Source: Caldifarciminota bacterium (lineage in GTDB: Bacteria > Hydrothermota > UBA3073 > NMUJ01). From it: a stretch of DNA of 9,413 bases. Position 1 is the first letter of the stretch; each line of letters starts with the position of its first letter. A model generated the notes under the pieces. The model was given only the letters and a program-made list of their open reading frames with translations. It searched no databases and was not told the origin of the DNA. The stretch spans positions 1 through 9,413 of the forward strand of contig JAGGUB010000003.1 of NCBI GenBank assembly GCA_021158725.1, written 5' to 3'. Shown piece by piece: positions 1 through 7,547 of this stretch. The translations under genes were made by a program, and so were the position numbers.

Positions 1-1
1 A

Positions 2-1360
2 TATAGTGACGGACATACGTGGGTGTCGGGGTTTAGTGACTCGCTTGCAGCACCAAAGTTTCAGGTGTATGGGTTCAGTATCGAAGGTGATGGCATACTC
101 GAGCCCGGTGAAGAAGCCACTATAATTGTCAGCATGCAAAATGTTGGCTCAATGGTGTCACCACCAGGTAGTGTGATATTGCGATGCGTCACCAATGCGG
201 GATATGTTGTTGACTCGATGGATACGGTGGGTGAACTTCCTGTGGATGGGATCACAGACGTGAGCTTCAGGATAGGTATACATCACGATGTAACCATAGG
301 TAAAAAGGTGCCATTTAGCATTATAGTCGAAAGTATTAATGGGTTCACTGATACCACAGGGTTTGAGTTGGTCATCGGTGAACCGGACACAGCTGTACCA
401 TCGGGACCGGATGGTTATGGATATTACGCATACGACTATGCGGATATTGGGTATGAAGCCACCCCTGTGTATGGATGGGTGGAGATAGATACTATGTTTG
501 GTGGTACTGGTAGCTGCCTTGGGTTGCAGGACGATGGTGTGGCGGTGATCGATTTGCCATTCGTGTTTAGGTTTTATGGTGAAGAGTACACAAGGATCTC
601 AATATGTGCGAATGGGTTCATTGCTATGGGTGAATCCTTCTATAATGATCCATATAACTGGGCTATACCATCGAGTATGGGGCCACATGGGCTGATTGCG
701 GTGTTCTGGGATAATTTCGACCCCACACGATCGGATTCAAGTGGGGATGTCTTCTGTTACTACGATGTTGATAACCACAGGTTTATAGTTGAATGGAGTC
801 GCGTACAACATATACACGGGTATAACCCAGAAACAGCGGGTGAGTTACAGACATTCGAAGCGATACTCATGGATCCTATATACTATCCTACACCTACCGG
901 AGATGGTGAAATAATCTTACAATACCATACTGTTTGTAACGACGATACGATAAGCAACTATGCAACTGTTGGTATACAGGATCGTACCCATAGGTACGGT
1001 ATAGAGTATACGTTTGCGGGTAGGTATCCGGTTACAGCAGCAAGGATTAAACCTGGGTGTGTGATAAAGTTTACAACTGTGCCACCGGATACGTTTGGAG
1101 TCCACGTACCTTATGGCTATATCACCGACGTGGAAATAGTGCCCAACCCCACGTGTGGATGGATATATGTTGAACCAGGGTTACATCGAATTACGGTTGA
1201 TGATAGGTTGTTGGTTTACGATGCGCTTGGTAGACAGGTGGCTGAAATACCCCTGACGGCGAATGGTCGTATCATGCTGGGTGACACCCCAGGTGTATAT
1301 TTTGTGAAGATGATCCACAACGGTAAGGTTACAACCTATAAGGTGGTTGTGGTCAAATGA
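2..1360 (+). CDS. Secreted repeat protein with nidogen-like module and sorting tail (5' end missing)
   Basis: The reading frame is open from base 2, so the start lies upstream; the GTG at 23 is probably just an internal Val codon. Numbering from that codon, about residues 15-120 form a CARDB/Ig-like repeat with the signature ILEPGEEATI...NVG. The residues before it match the end of a preceding repeat. A nidogen-like module runs from GPDGYGY (128) to KFTTVPP (355) and is clearly homologous to residues 690-907 of the C25 protein at 2612-6007. The last ~80 residues (EIVPNP, LLVYDALGRQV, GVYFVKM, KVVVVK at the end) resemble a type IX secretion Por-type sorting tail. The role is inferred as an extracellular or surface-anchored protein. 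Because its repeat order mirrors the C25 protein, the missing 5' part may encode a second C25-like domain. It ends 31 bases before the propeller gene. Domain reading is confident; function is not. Confidence 0.85.
   Translation, partial: YSDGHTWVSGFSDSLAAPKFQVYGFSIEGDGILEPGEEATIIVSMQNVGSMVSPPGSVILRCVTNAGYVVDSMDTVGELPVDGITDVSFRIGIHHDVTIGKKVPFSIIVESINGFTDTTGFELVIGEPDTAVPSGPDGYGYYAYDYADIGYEATPVYGWVEIDTMFGGTGSCLGLQDDGVAVIDLPFVFRFYGEEYTRISICANGFIAMGESFYNDPYNWAIPSSMGPHGLIAVFWDNFDPTRSDSSGDVFCYYDVDNHRFIVEWSRVQHIHGYNPETAGELQTFEAILMDPIYYPTPTGDGEIILQYHTVCNDDTISNYATVGIQDRTHRYGIEYTFAGRYPVTAARIKPGCVIKFTTVPPDTFGVHVPYGYITDVEIVPNPTCGWIYVEPGLHRITVDDRLLVYDALGRQVAEIPLTANGRIMLGDTPGVYFVKMIHNGKVTTYKVVVVK
404..1087 (+). 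repeat. Nidogen-like module, copy 1 (protein-level dispersed repeat)
   Basis: This ~228-residue module is shared with 4679-5332. Shared landmarks in order are GPDxYGYxxYD, PVYxWxEI, LPFxFxxYGxE, SIxxNGFxAxG, GPxxxxAxFWxxxDP, NHRxxxE, TFxxILxDPxYYxxxTGDGxIxxQY, ATVGIxxxTxxxGIxY and KFTTxPP. It resembles the beta-rich NIDO-like extracellular domain found in large bacterial secreted proteins. The binding role is inference. Confidence 0.7.
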
Positions 1361-1380
1361 GCTATAAATTCATAAGTTAT

Positions 1381-1389
1381 AAGGAGGTG
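1381..1389 (+). promoter_or_regulatory. Strong Shine-Dalgarno site for the propeller gene
   Basis: AAGGAGGTG, a near-perfect anti-16S match, lies with its AGGAGG core 4 bases before the ATG at 1392. An in-frame TAA at 1380-1382 rules out any upstream extension, so this site fixes the start. It is the only strong ribosome binding site in the operon; the next two genes rely on stop-start overlaps. Confidence 0.85.
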
Positions 1390-1391
1390 CA

Positions 1392-2615
1392 ATGATAGCG
1401 GTGACATGGGTGATCAGCATGTTAGCACATAACTTTCATGGTTGCACGATAGCACACGATGGGTTACATGGGTGGGCAGTCACATTGGATCGTGCAGCAG
1501 TTGATACATTACCGATACTCCGTACATGTGATGGCGGTATGACATGGACTCGACAGCAACGTCCAGTAGCGTGGCAATTGTTTGACGTCACATGTACGGA
1601 TGCTTATCATGCATGGGCATGCGGTATGGAGGGTGTAATACTAAGTACGGAGGATGGTGGCCTATCCTGGAGTGTAGAATCGCAGGGGCATACAAAGTAT
1701 TATACACGTATACAGATGTTGGATACATTGTACGGGTTTGCAGCTGGTGGTGATGGTGTAGTTGGGAAGAAGGTTGATACATTATGGCAGCGCATATTTA
1801 CACCATATTATCAGACTGATTTTTATGGTCTGTGTTTCTTGGATACAGCAAGTGGATGGCTTTGTGGTAGGCCATCGGTTGAAGCTGGTGGCAGGTACTC
1901 ACATATCGTGTATACGGAAGATGGTGGTAACAGCTGGATCCTACTATGGGAGGATACAACGTATGATTTCTTGGATATATGGTTTGTGGATTCAGTGGAG
2001 GGTTGGGTAGTTGGTGGTAACCCAAACAGTTACGAACCACTAATCTGGCACACGACAGATGGTGGGTTGAACTGGGAGCCACAAGTATGTCCAACTGGTA
2101 GTTACTACCTGCGGGCGGTGGAATTTATCAACAAAGATACAGGTTGGGCGGTAGGTATGTTTGGCACCATACTAAAAACCACGGATGGTGGTATGACATG
2201 GTCACTGCAGACGAGTGTGGCTGAATCCACGTTGTTTGATGTGGAATTCGCTGATGCATATCACGGTATAGCTGTGGGTAATGGCTGGCTATTGTACACG
2301 TATGATGGTGGTGAACACTGGTACGAGGGTGTGGTGGTAGGGGTTAACGAGCATAGTATAGAGCGAGAAATTGTGATACCAAACCCATTCATAAAGCAGC
2401 TCATTATGCGAGTGAATAGCTGCAATAATCTCAAGCTCATAGTATACGATATGATGGGTAGACCCATCTATGAGGCTGAACCTCAACAGATGGATGGTTA
2501 CATCGTATGGGATGGTACCAACAATAGTGGTGTGGAGGTTTCACCAGGTACATATATCTGTATACTATATCGGGATGATGTGAAAACGTTGTATAAAGTG
2601 GTGAAACTAAAATGA
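1392..2615 (+). CDS. YCF48/BNR-type seven-bladed beta-propeller with C-terminal sorting tail
   Basis: Six motifs of the form T-x-D-G-G-x-x-W occur, with Asp at residues 47, 88, 177, 223, 265 and 305. The 89-residue gap between the second and third holds a degenerate copy ending in W132, giving about seven blades of 40-50 residues. This matches the YCF48/photosynthesis-system-stability-like propeller fold, with GWAVG-type strands such as GWVVGG and GWAVGM. From about residue 320 (IVIPNPF, LIVYDMMGRPIYE, YIVWDGTNNSG, GTYICIL, KVVKLK) there is a FlgD/Por-like tail typical of type IX secretion cargo. Only ~13 mildly hydrophobic residues without Lys or Arg precede blade one, so the export signal is atypical. 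The stop overlaps the next start (ATGA), implying coupled translation with the C25 protein. The role is probably binding or structural at the cell surface; no enzyme motif is visible. Confidence 0.87.
   Translation: MIAVTWVISMLAHNFHGCTIAHDGLHGWAVTLDRAAVDTLPILRTCDGGMTWTRQQRPVAWQLFDVTCTDAYHAWACGMEGVILSTEDGGLSWSVESQGHTKYYTRIQMLDTLYGFAAGGDGVVGKKVDTLWQRIFTPYYQTDFYGLCFLDTASGWLCGRPSVEAGGRYSHIVYTEDGGNSWILLWEDTTYDFLDIWFVDSVEGWVVGGNPNSYEPLIWHTTDGGLNWEPQVCPTGSYYLRAVEFINKDTGWAVGMFGTILKTTDGGMTWSLQTSVAESTLFDVEFADAYHGIAVGNGWLLYTYDGGEHWYEGVVVGVNEHSIEREIVIPNPFIKQLIMRVNSCNNLKLIVYDMMGRPIYEAEPQQMDGYIVWDGTNNSGVEVSPGTYICILYRDDVKTLYKVVKLK
1527..2321 (+). repeat. Propeller blade repeats (TxDGGxxW)
   Basis: Six clear blade motifs start near 1530, 1653, 1920, 2058, 2184 and 2304, spaced roughly 120-138 bases apart, with one eroded copy ending near 1787. 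The first and fifth are nearly identical at DNA level (GATGGYGGTATGACATGG). The pattern repeats at protein level within one gene. Confidence 0.8.
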
Positions 2616-5600
2616 AGAGGTATATGAGAAGCTACATAATGTTGTTAATCGTGTTGGGATGTACGGTATGTTTTGCGGAGGGTGCAAGATACCTCATAAT
2701 AACACCGGATGAGTTCTATGACGCTATACTGCCGTTGGCGGAGTGGAAAACCAAGAAGGGTATGTTGGCTAAGGTTGTGAAACTTTCAGAGATTGGCTCG
2801 CAAGCATGGCAGATTAAGGCCTACATAACGGAGGCATACAATAATTGGGAGCCACGTCCAAGGTATGTGTTACTGGTGGGTGATGAAAATATCATACCGA
2901 TGCCATACTATGGTGGTACTTCAAGCGATAACTACTATACGGATGTGACAGGTAATATACTGAACGAGCTGGTACCCGGTAGGTTACCTGCATCGAATGT
3001 CGACCAGCTACAGACGATGGTTGCTAAGATACTGAATTACGAACGTTACCCGTACATGGAGGATACGTTATGGTTTAGAAAGGGTACACTTATCGTGCGA
3101 GAGGATTATGACACATGTGATACAATATACTGGGGTGATGCATACCTTGTGGCTGAAGGTATGTCACGTGCGGGGTTTGTTGAGATTGATACTTTCAGCA
3201 TGGCAGCTGGTGATAACTCAGATGATGTTATAAACGCTATAAATGATGGTAGAACCTACGTGTTGTATCGTGGCTCAGGTACAGGATACTGGTGGTATCC
3301 ATTTACTATATACCCTGAAGATACAGATAATGGGTTTAAGCTACCGATTGTGACCGCATTCACATGTTATACGATACCGGTGGGAGGGTTTAGCTGGCTT
3401 AGAGTGGGTACACCAGACGCCCCCAAAGGGGCTGTCGGCTATGTTGGGGTGACTACGGTTGAGATGTCGACAGAAGGTGCACGTAAACGTAGCGCATTAT
3501 GTAGGGGGTTTTATCGATATGTATTTTGGAGAACCAACGCCATACGTACATTGGGTGAGGCGTGTGAAGCAGGTCGTCGTCTGCTGTATCATCTATTTGA
3601 AGATGTTTACGAGTATTGTGGGCTCATATGTGTGGGCGATCCTGAACTTAACCTATGGACCTATACTCCAATGGAATTGGTGGTTGAGCATCCTCAAGCT
3701 ATCGTATTGGAGCCGACCACTGTTGTGGTTGAAGTTAGCCGTTACGTAGATTTATCACCTGTAGCTAATGCATTGGTATGTTTGATGATGGACACCACAG
3801 TGTATGAATACGGGTATACGGATGCTGATGGTGTAATTTCTTTTTATGTGGAGCCACAACATGTGGGTGATCTACATATTACGGTTACAGGTAAAAACTG
3901 TCTACCCTACGAAGGTATAATATCGGTCATACCAGCGGGTGCGTTCATCATATGTGATACGTACGAAGTTGTGGATACTATCAATGGCAACCGTGATGGT
4001 ATCATAAATCCGGGTGAATCGATAGCTTTAAGAGTGGCGCTCAAAAATATAGGGGTGGAGGTTGCCGAAAGTGTCTATGCGTTTATATCCGGATATGTAG
4101 AGGGGGTGACGATAACTGATAGTGAAGACTATTTTGGTGAAATACCACCAGATTCGGTTGTGTGGGGGAGTGGAGGGTTCACATTTACGGTATCAGATAC
4201 AGTGGTAGCGGGATATGAGGTCAATTTCGTGTTAAATATATTTGATAAGGCTGGTGAACATTGGGTTGCTGAGCTACCTACGTTATGTGTGGAGACAGGT
4301 AAGCTGATAATAGATAGTACGATCGTTATCGATACGCTTCCGGGTGATAATATCAACCATATGCTTGATCCAGGTGAAACTTCATACCTGACGTGTATGT
4401 TCAAAAATGTGGGCCCATCGAGCTTGTCTGAGGTTACAGCTGTACTTACGAGTAGTGATACGTTTGTATTCATAAGGGATAGTGTTGTGGAATTTGACTC
4501 AATACTTGTAAATAGTGTGGTTTCGGGTTGCTACGAAATAGAGGTCAGCCCTATGGTTTTGCCAGGGTATGATGTGGAATTTGAGATACAGCTCATCGGT
4601 GACGGTGGTACATACACATATGTGGATACAATAGGGTTTACACTGACGGTGGGAAGGGTTTCGACCAACTTACCGACTGGACCTGACGAGTATGGGTACT
4701 GGTGTTACGATGACACCGATACATTATCCGGACGTGCACCTGTATATGAGTGGTTTGAGATAGCGCCACCTGAGGGGCCAGGTAATATTATTGAAGCGAT
4801 CACTGATGAAGATGCCCGCATAACGACGGTTGGGTTACCATTTACGTTTAAGTACTATGGTGATGAGTTCGACAGTATATCTATATGTTCGAATGGCTTC
4901 CTTGCGTTGGGGCATGAAACCTATAGGTTTGGCGATAACTCGTGTATACCAGATGAACATGGGCCATCCAATATGGTGGCACCATTCTGGTGTGATCTCG
5001 ACCCTTCACTATACGGTGACATATACGAGTATTATGATGAGGAGAACCATCGCTGGATATGTGAGTTCAAGGAAGTAGCCCATTATGGGGTGGCATTCCG
5101 TAGGGAGACGTTTCAGGTGATACTGCTGGACCCTGCATATTATGCTACCACTACAGGTGATGGCATAATAATCTTTCAGTACAAACATGTAGCTGATATA
5201 AGTACAGCTACCGTAGGTATAGAGAACGGTACCGAAGATGTTGGTATACAGTACTATTATAATGGTGAGTACGATACAACAGCTGCTACAATACAAGACG
5301 GTAGGGCGGTTAAGTTTACGACTGAGCCACCCGTAACACCGTTGAGCCCATGGATTTTACTCAAAAGCTACAGCCTCGTAGATACCGGTGGTAACAACGA
5401 CAGTATAGCGAACCCAGGTGAATGGATACAACTCTACATTGATCTACAGAATAACGGTAATATGAGTGCAGACTCTGTGGTCGGTAAGCTAACCACCACA
5501 GATACGGTGGCAGTGATCTGTGATTCTATCGCATATTTTGGTACCATAGGTGTGGATGAGGTTGGGACAAACCAGCTTACACCTTTTGTGATATACCTAC

Positions 5601-6007
5601 CGAAAAGGTACGTATCGAACAAGTTATGGCTACGTATAGATGTAACTGCCAACCATGGTGAATATCAGCGTGTGATAACCCTGGCGATAGATGTTGTACA
5701 AACTACGGGTGTGGAGGATGAAACTCCCCTAATATACGAGCTGTCGGAGGGTTGGCCCAACCCCATGGTGGGGTGTACAAATATAAGGTTACAGGTACCT
5801 GAGAAGGTACACGTTAAGCTTACCGTATATGATGTGACGGGTAGATACATATGTACGTTGGTGAACGATGTGCTACAACCCGGTATCTACACAGTGGTAT
5901 GGGATGGTACATCTGCAACAGGTACACCCGTACGTAATGGGGTGTACTTCTACAGGTTAGAAGCTGGTAACTACCATAAAGTGCGTAAGCTGGTGGTATT
6001 GCGATGA
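2612..6007 (+). CDS. Gingipain-like C25 family protein, catalytic His replaced by Ser
   Basis: A signal peptide is visible (MKRYMRSY, then a hydrophobic core), with likely cleavage after CFA at about residue 22. Residues ~24-350 are C25-like: YVLLVGDEN, GRLPASN, YVLYRGSGTGYWW, PIVTAFTCYT, PKGAVGYVG and GDPELNLWT. C252 sits where the gingipain nucleophile lies. The canonical GHG is GSG here, putting S222 in the catalytic His position. Residues ~352-443 form an Ig-like domain as in other C25 proteins. CARDB-like repeats follow at ~444-563 and ~564-683 (xxDGIINPGES, NHMLDPGET), a nidogen-like module at 690-907, a third repeat at ~913-1030 (SIANPGEW) and a FlgD-like tail at 1031-1131 (WPNPM, LTVYDVTGR, VVWDGTSATG, GVYFYRL, RKLVVLR). 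It overlaps both neighbours by ATGA and has no Shine-Dalgarno of its own. The protein is inferred to be secreted by a type IX-like route and to act outside the cell. Family assignment is strong; peptidase activity is doubtful. Confidence 0.88.
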   Translation: MKRYMRSYIMLLIVLGCTVCFAEGARYLIITPDEFYDAILPLAEWKTKKGMLAKVVKLSEIGSQAWQIKAYITEAYNNWEPRPRYVLLVGDENIIPMPYYGGTSSDNYYTDVTGNILNELVPGRLPASNVDQLQTMVAKILNYERYPYMEDTLWFRKGTLIVREDYDTCDTIYWGDAYLVAEGMSRAGFVEIDTFSMAAGDNSDDVINAINDGRTYVLYRGSGTGYWWYPFTIYPEDTDNGFKLPIVTAFTCYTIPVGGFSWLRVGTPDAPKGAVGYVGVTTVEMSTEGARKRSALCRGFYRYVFWRTNAIRTLGEACEAGRRLLYHLFEDVYEYCGLICVGDPELNLWTYTPMELVVEHPQAIVLEPTTVVVEVSRYVDLSPVANALVCLMMDTTVYEYGYTDADGVISFYVEPQHVGDLHITVTGKNCLPYEGIISVIPAGAFIICDTYEVVDTINGNRDGIINPGESIALRVALKNIGVEVAESVYAFISGYVEGVTITDSEDYFGEIPPDSVVWGSGGFTFTVSDTVVAGYEVNFVLNIFDKAGEHWVAELPTLCVETGKLIIDSTIVIDTLPGDNINHMLDPGETSYLTCMFKNVGPSSLSEVTAVLTSSDTFVFIRDSVVEFDSILVNSVVSGCYEIEVSPMVLPGYDVEFEIQLIGDGGTYTYVDTIGFTLTVGRVSTNLPTGPDEYGYWCYDDTDTLSGRAPVYEWFEIAPPEGPGNIIEAITDEDARITTVGLPFTFKYYGDEFDSISICSNGFLALGHETYRFGDNSCIPDEHGPSNMVAPFWCDLDPSLYGDIYEYYDEENHRWICEFKEVAHYGVAFRRETFQVILLDPAYYATTTGDGIIIFQYKHVADISTATVGIENGTEDVGIQYYYNGEYDTTAATIQDGRAVKFTTEPPVTPLSPWILLKSYSLVDTGGNNDSIANPGEWIQLYIDLQNNGNMSADSVVGKLTTTDTVAVICDSIAYFGTIGVDEVGTNQLTPFVIYLPKRYVSNKLWLRIDVTANHGEYQRVITLAIDVVQTTGVEDETPLIYELSEGWPNPMVGCTNIRLQVPEKVHVKLTVYDVTGRYICTLVNDVLQPGIYTVVWDGTSATGTPVRNGVYFYRLEAGNYHKVRKLVVLR
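4679..5332 (+). repeat. Nidogen-like module, copy 2 (inside the C25 protein)
   Basis: Residues 690-907 of the C25 protein align along their length with the module at 404-1087, from GPDEYGYW to KFTTEPP. It lies between the second and third CARDB-like repeats. The copies differ at many residues, so the duplication is old rather than recent, or the modules were acquired separately. Confidence 0.7.
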
Positions 6008-7509
6008 AAAGGTTGATAACTTTGTTAATAACCTTACTTATAGTGCAGGGTTTGGAGGCGGGGGTGTTCGACCCACGTTATCATACATATGAAGAGATAT
6101 GTAATGAGTTAGATTCGTTGCTGGAGTTATACTCAACTATTATGATGGTTGATACCATAGGGTGGTCCACTATGGATAGTATACCGATACTGGGGGTGAA
6201 GATCTCCGATAACCCATGGATGAATGAGGATGAACCCAAAGTACTTTATAATGGGTTACACCATGCGGAGGAAAAAATAAGCACAGAAGTATGCATGTAT
6301 ATTATAAATGATCTGGTCAATAGATATGGGATAGACGATCGTGTACGGAGGTGGATCGACTCAATTGAGATATGGGTGATACCTATGTTGAACCCCGACG
6401 GCCATAATGTGGTGATGTCGGGGTTGGACACCACATGGAGGAAGAATACACGTGATAACAACAACAATGGGGAGTTTGATCTCGATTACGATGGGGTTGA
6501 TCTCAACCGTAACTATGGGTTTGCATGGGAATTGGGAGGGTCAACTGATCCATCCTCTGAATATTATCGTGGGCCGTATCCGTTTTCGGAGAACGAGACA
6601 CGTGCTGTACGTGAGCTTACACTCATAAATAGGTTTATGTTTGATATATGTTACCATGCAGCACGTACGGGACAGATAGAGGTGGTTTACTACCCATGGC
6701 GGTGGGAAGGTGGATTTACACCTGACCATGCGGTGATACAGGCTATTGCGGAAAGTGTTGCGTGTAGGATACCCAATTTCATGGGTACTGGTACATATGC
6801 AGCTACATATGGGTACTTGACGCAGGGTGGGTCAGCTCGTAACTGGTTCTATGGTGCGATCGGTACAATAGCATTGACTATAGAGGTGGGTAGATGCTAT
6901 CCACCCGGTGAGTATGTAGATAGCATATGTAGGAATAACCTACATGGTGCATATTATCTATTGGACAAAGCACTTATGGGGCCGGGTATCACCGGGCATG
7001 TACGTGATGCGATGACAGGTACCCCTATGCAAGCGGAGGTTGAGATAGTTGAAGTCACCGATACGATGATCGAGCCACGTAAGTGTGACCCTGTACATGG
7101 AAGGTTCTGGCGGCTGTTGGTACCTGGTAGCTATACGGTTAGGGTGACTGCTGCTGGATACGATACTGTTATAATTGAAAACGTCAACGTGGGGGAGTCA
7201 GGATATACTGAACTGGAGATATTGCTCAACCGAACAGGGGTAATGGAAGAAAAACATGGCCTACATATCTTTGGGATAGGGGTGAACCCATTCTATTGTG
7301 AGGGTGGAATCGACCTAAATACCCATGTAAAGGTTAGGATTTACACGCTAACTGGTAGTGTGGTGGGGATGTTCGATCTATACGAAAGGCGATACATGGG
7401 TGGTGATGGTTACGAGGTGATCGGAAAAAAGTTACCTGCAGGTGTATACTTTTGTGAGATAGATTACGGTGATATGGTTGTTAGGAGGAAACTGTTGAAA
7501 TTGTGGTAG
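6004..7509 (+). CDS. Secreted M14 zinc carboxypeptidase with Ig-like domain and sorting tail
   Basis: The signal peptide is MKRLITLLITLLIVQGLEA with cleavage near residue 19. The M14 domain spans ~24-325. By alignment to carboxypeptidase A from memory, zinc ligands are H87 and E90 (HAEE) and H218; substrate-binding residues are R146 (WRKNTR), N168 and R169 (DLNRNY) and Y271; the general base is E294 (TIEVG). The NPDG motif is present. All key residues are kept, so it should be active, removing C-terminal residues from peptides outside the cell. D151, N153, N155, G156 and D159 form an acidic, calcium-loop-like insert before DLNRNY, as in secreted carboxypeptidase T-type enzymes. Residues ~329-413 are a transthyretin/carboxypeptidase-regulatory-like domain (ITGHVRDAMTGTPM, PGSYTVRVTAAGY). 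The C-terminal tail (VRIYTLTGSV, LPAGVYFCEI, RRKLLKLW) is sorting-tail-like but ends in Trp. The ATG overlaps the upstream stop (ATGA), so it is the last coupled gene of the operon. Confidence 0.93.
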   Translation: MKRLITLLITLLIVQGLEAGVFDPRYHTYEEICNELDSLLELYSTIMMVDTIGWSTMDSIPILGVKISDNPWMNEDEPKVLYNGLHHAEEKISTEVCMYIINDLVNRYGIDDRVRRWIDSIEIWVIPMLNPDGHNVVMSGLDTTWRKNTRDNNNNGEFDLDYDGVDLNRNYGFAWELGGSTDPSSEYYRGPYPFSENETRAVRELTLINRFMFDICYHAARTGQIEVVYYPWRWEGGFTPDHAVIQAIAESVACRIPNFMGTGTYAATYGYLTQGGSARNWFYGAIGTIALTIEVGRCYPPGEYVDSICRNNLHGAYYLLDKALMGPGITGHVRDAMTGTPMQAEVEIVEVTDTMIEPRKCDPVHGRFWRLLVPGSYTVRVTAAGYDTVIIENVNVGESGYTELEILLNRTGVMEEKHGLHIFGIGVNPFYCEGGIDLNTHVKVRIYTLTGSVVGMFDLYERRYMGGDGYEVIGKKLPAGVYFCEIDYGDMVVRRKLLKLW

Positions 7510-7516
7510 GTTGATT

Positions 7517-7537
7517 TATAGCTGATTGCTATATTTT
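7517..7537 (+). terminator. Small hairpin followed by four T's (possible weak terminator)
   Basis: TATAGC and GCTATA form a 6-bp stem around the 5-base loop TGATT, followed directly by TTTT. It lies 7 bases after the carboxypeptidase stop, at the boundary between secreted-protein genes and the ferredoxin pair. The stem is short and AT-rich, so efficient termination is unlikely; it could also be an RNA processing or stability element, or chance. Confidence 0.25.
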
Positions 7538-7547
7538 CAATAATAGG

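Noticed and set aside
23..25. GTG at 23 as the start of the left-edge gene
   Set aside because: The frame is open to base 2, the upstream residues fit the end of a preceding repeat, and there is no Shine-Dalgarno or signal peptide.
1361..1391. TATAA/TTATA inverted repeat between the left-edge gene and the propeller as an operator or terminator
   Set aside because: Five AT-only pairs with a 9-base loop and no T-run; too weak to call in a 31-base AT-rich spacer.
1588..2486. Several antisense open frames across the propeller gene
   Set aside because: They are Tyr/His/Ser/Pro-rich mirror images of the repeated propeller codons, with no domain signal or ribosome binding site.
2645..2690. Lipobox-like VLGC in the C25 signal peptide suggesting a lipoprotein
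   Set aside because: The -2 Leu is unfavourable, the hydrophobic core continues past this Cys, and CFA|EG is a better type I cleavage site.
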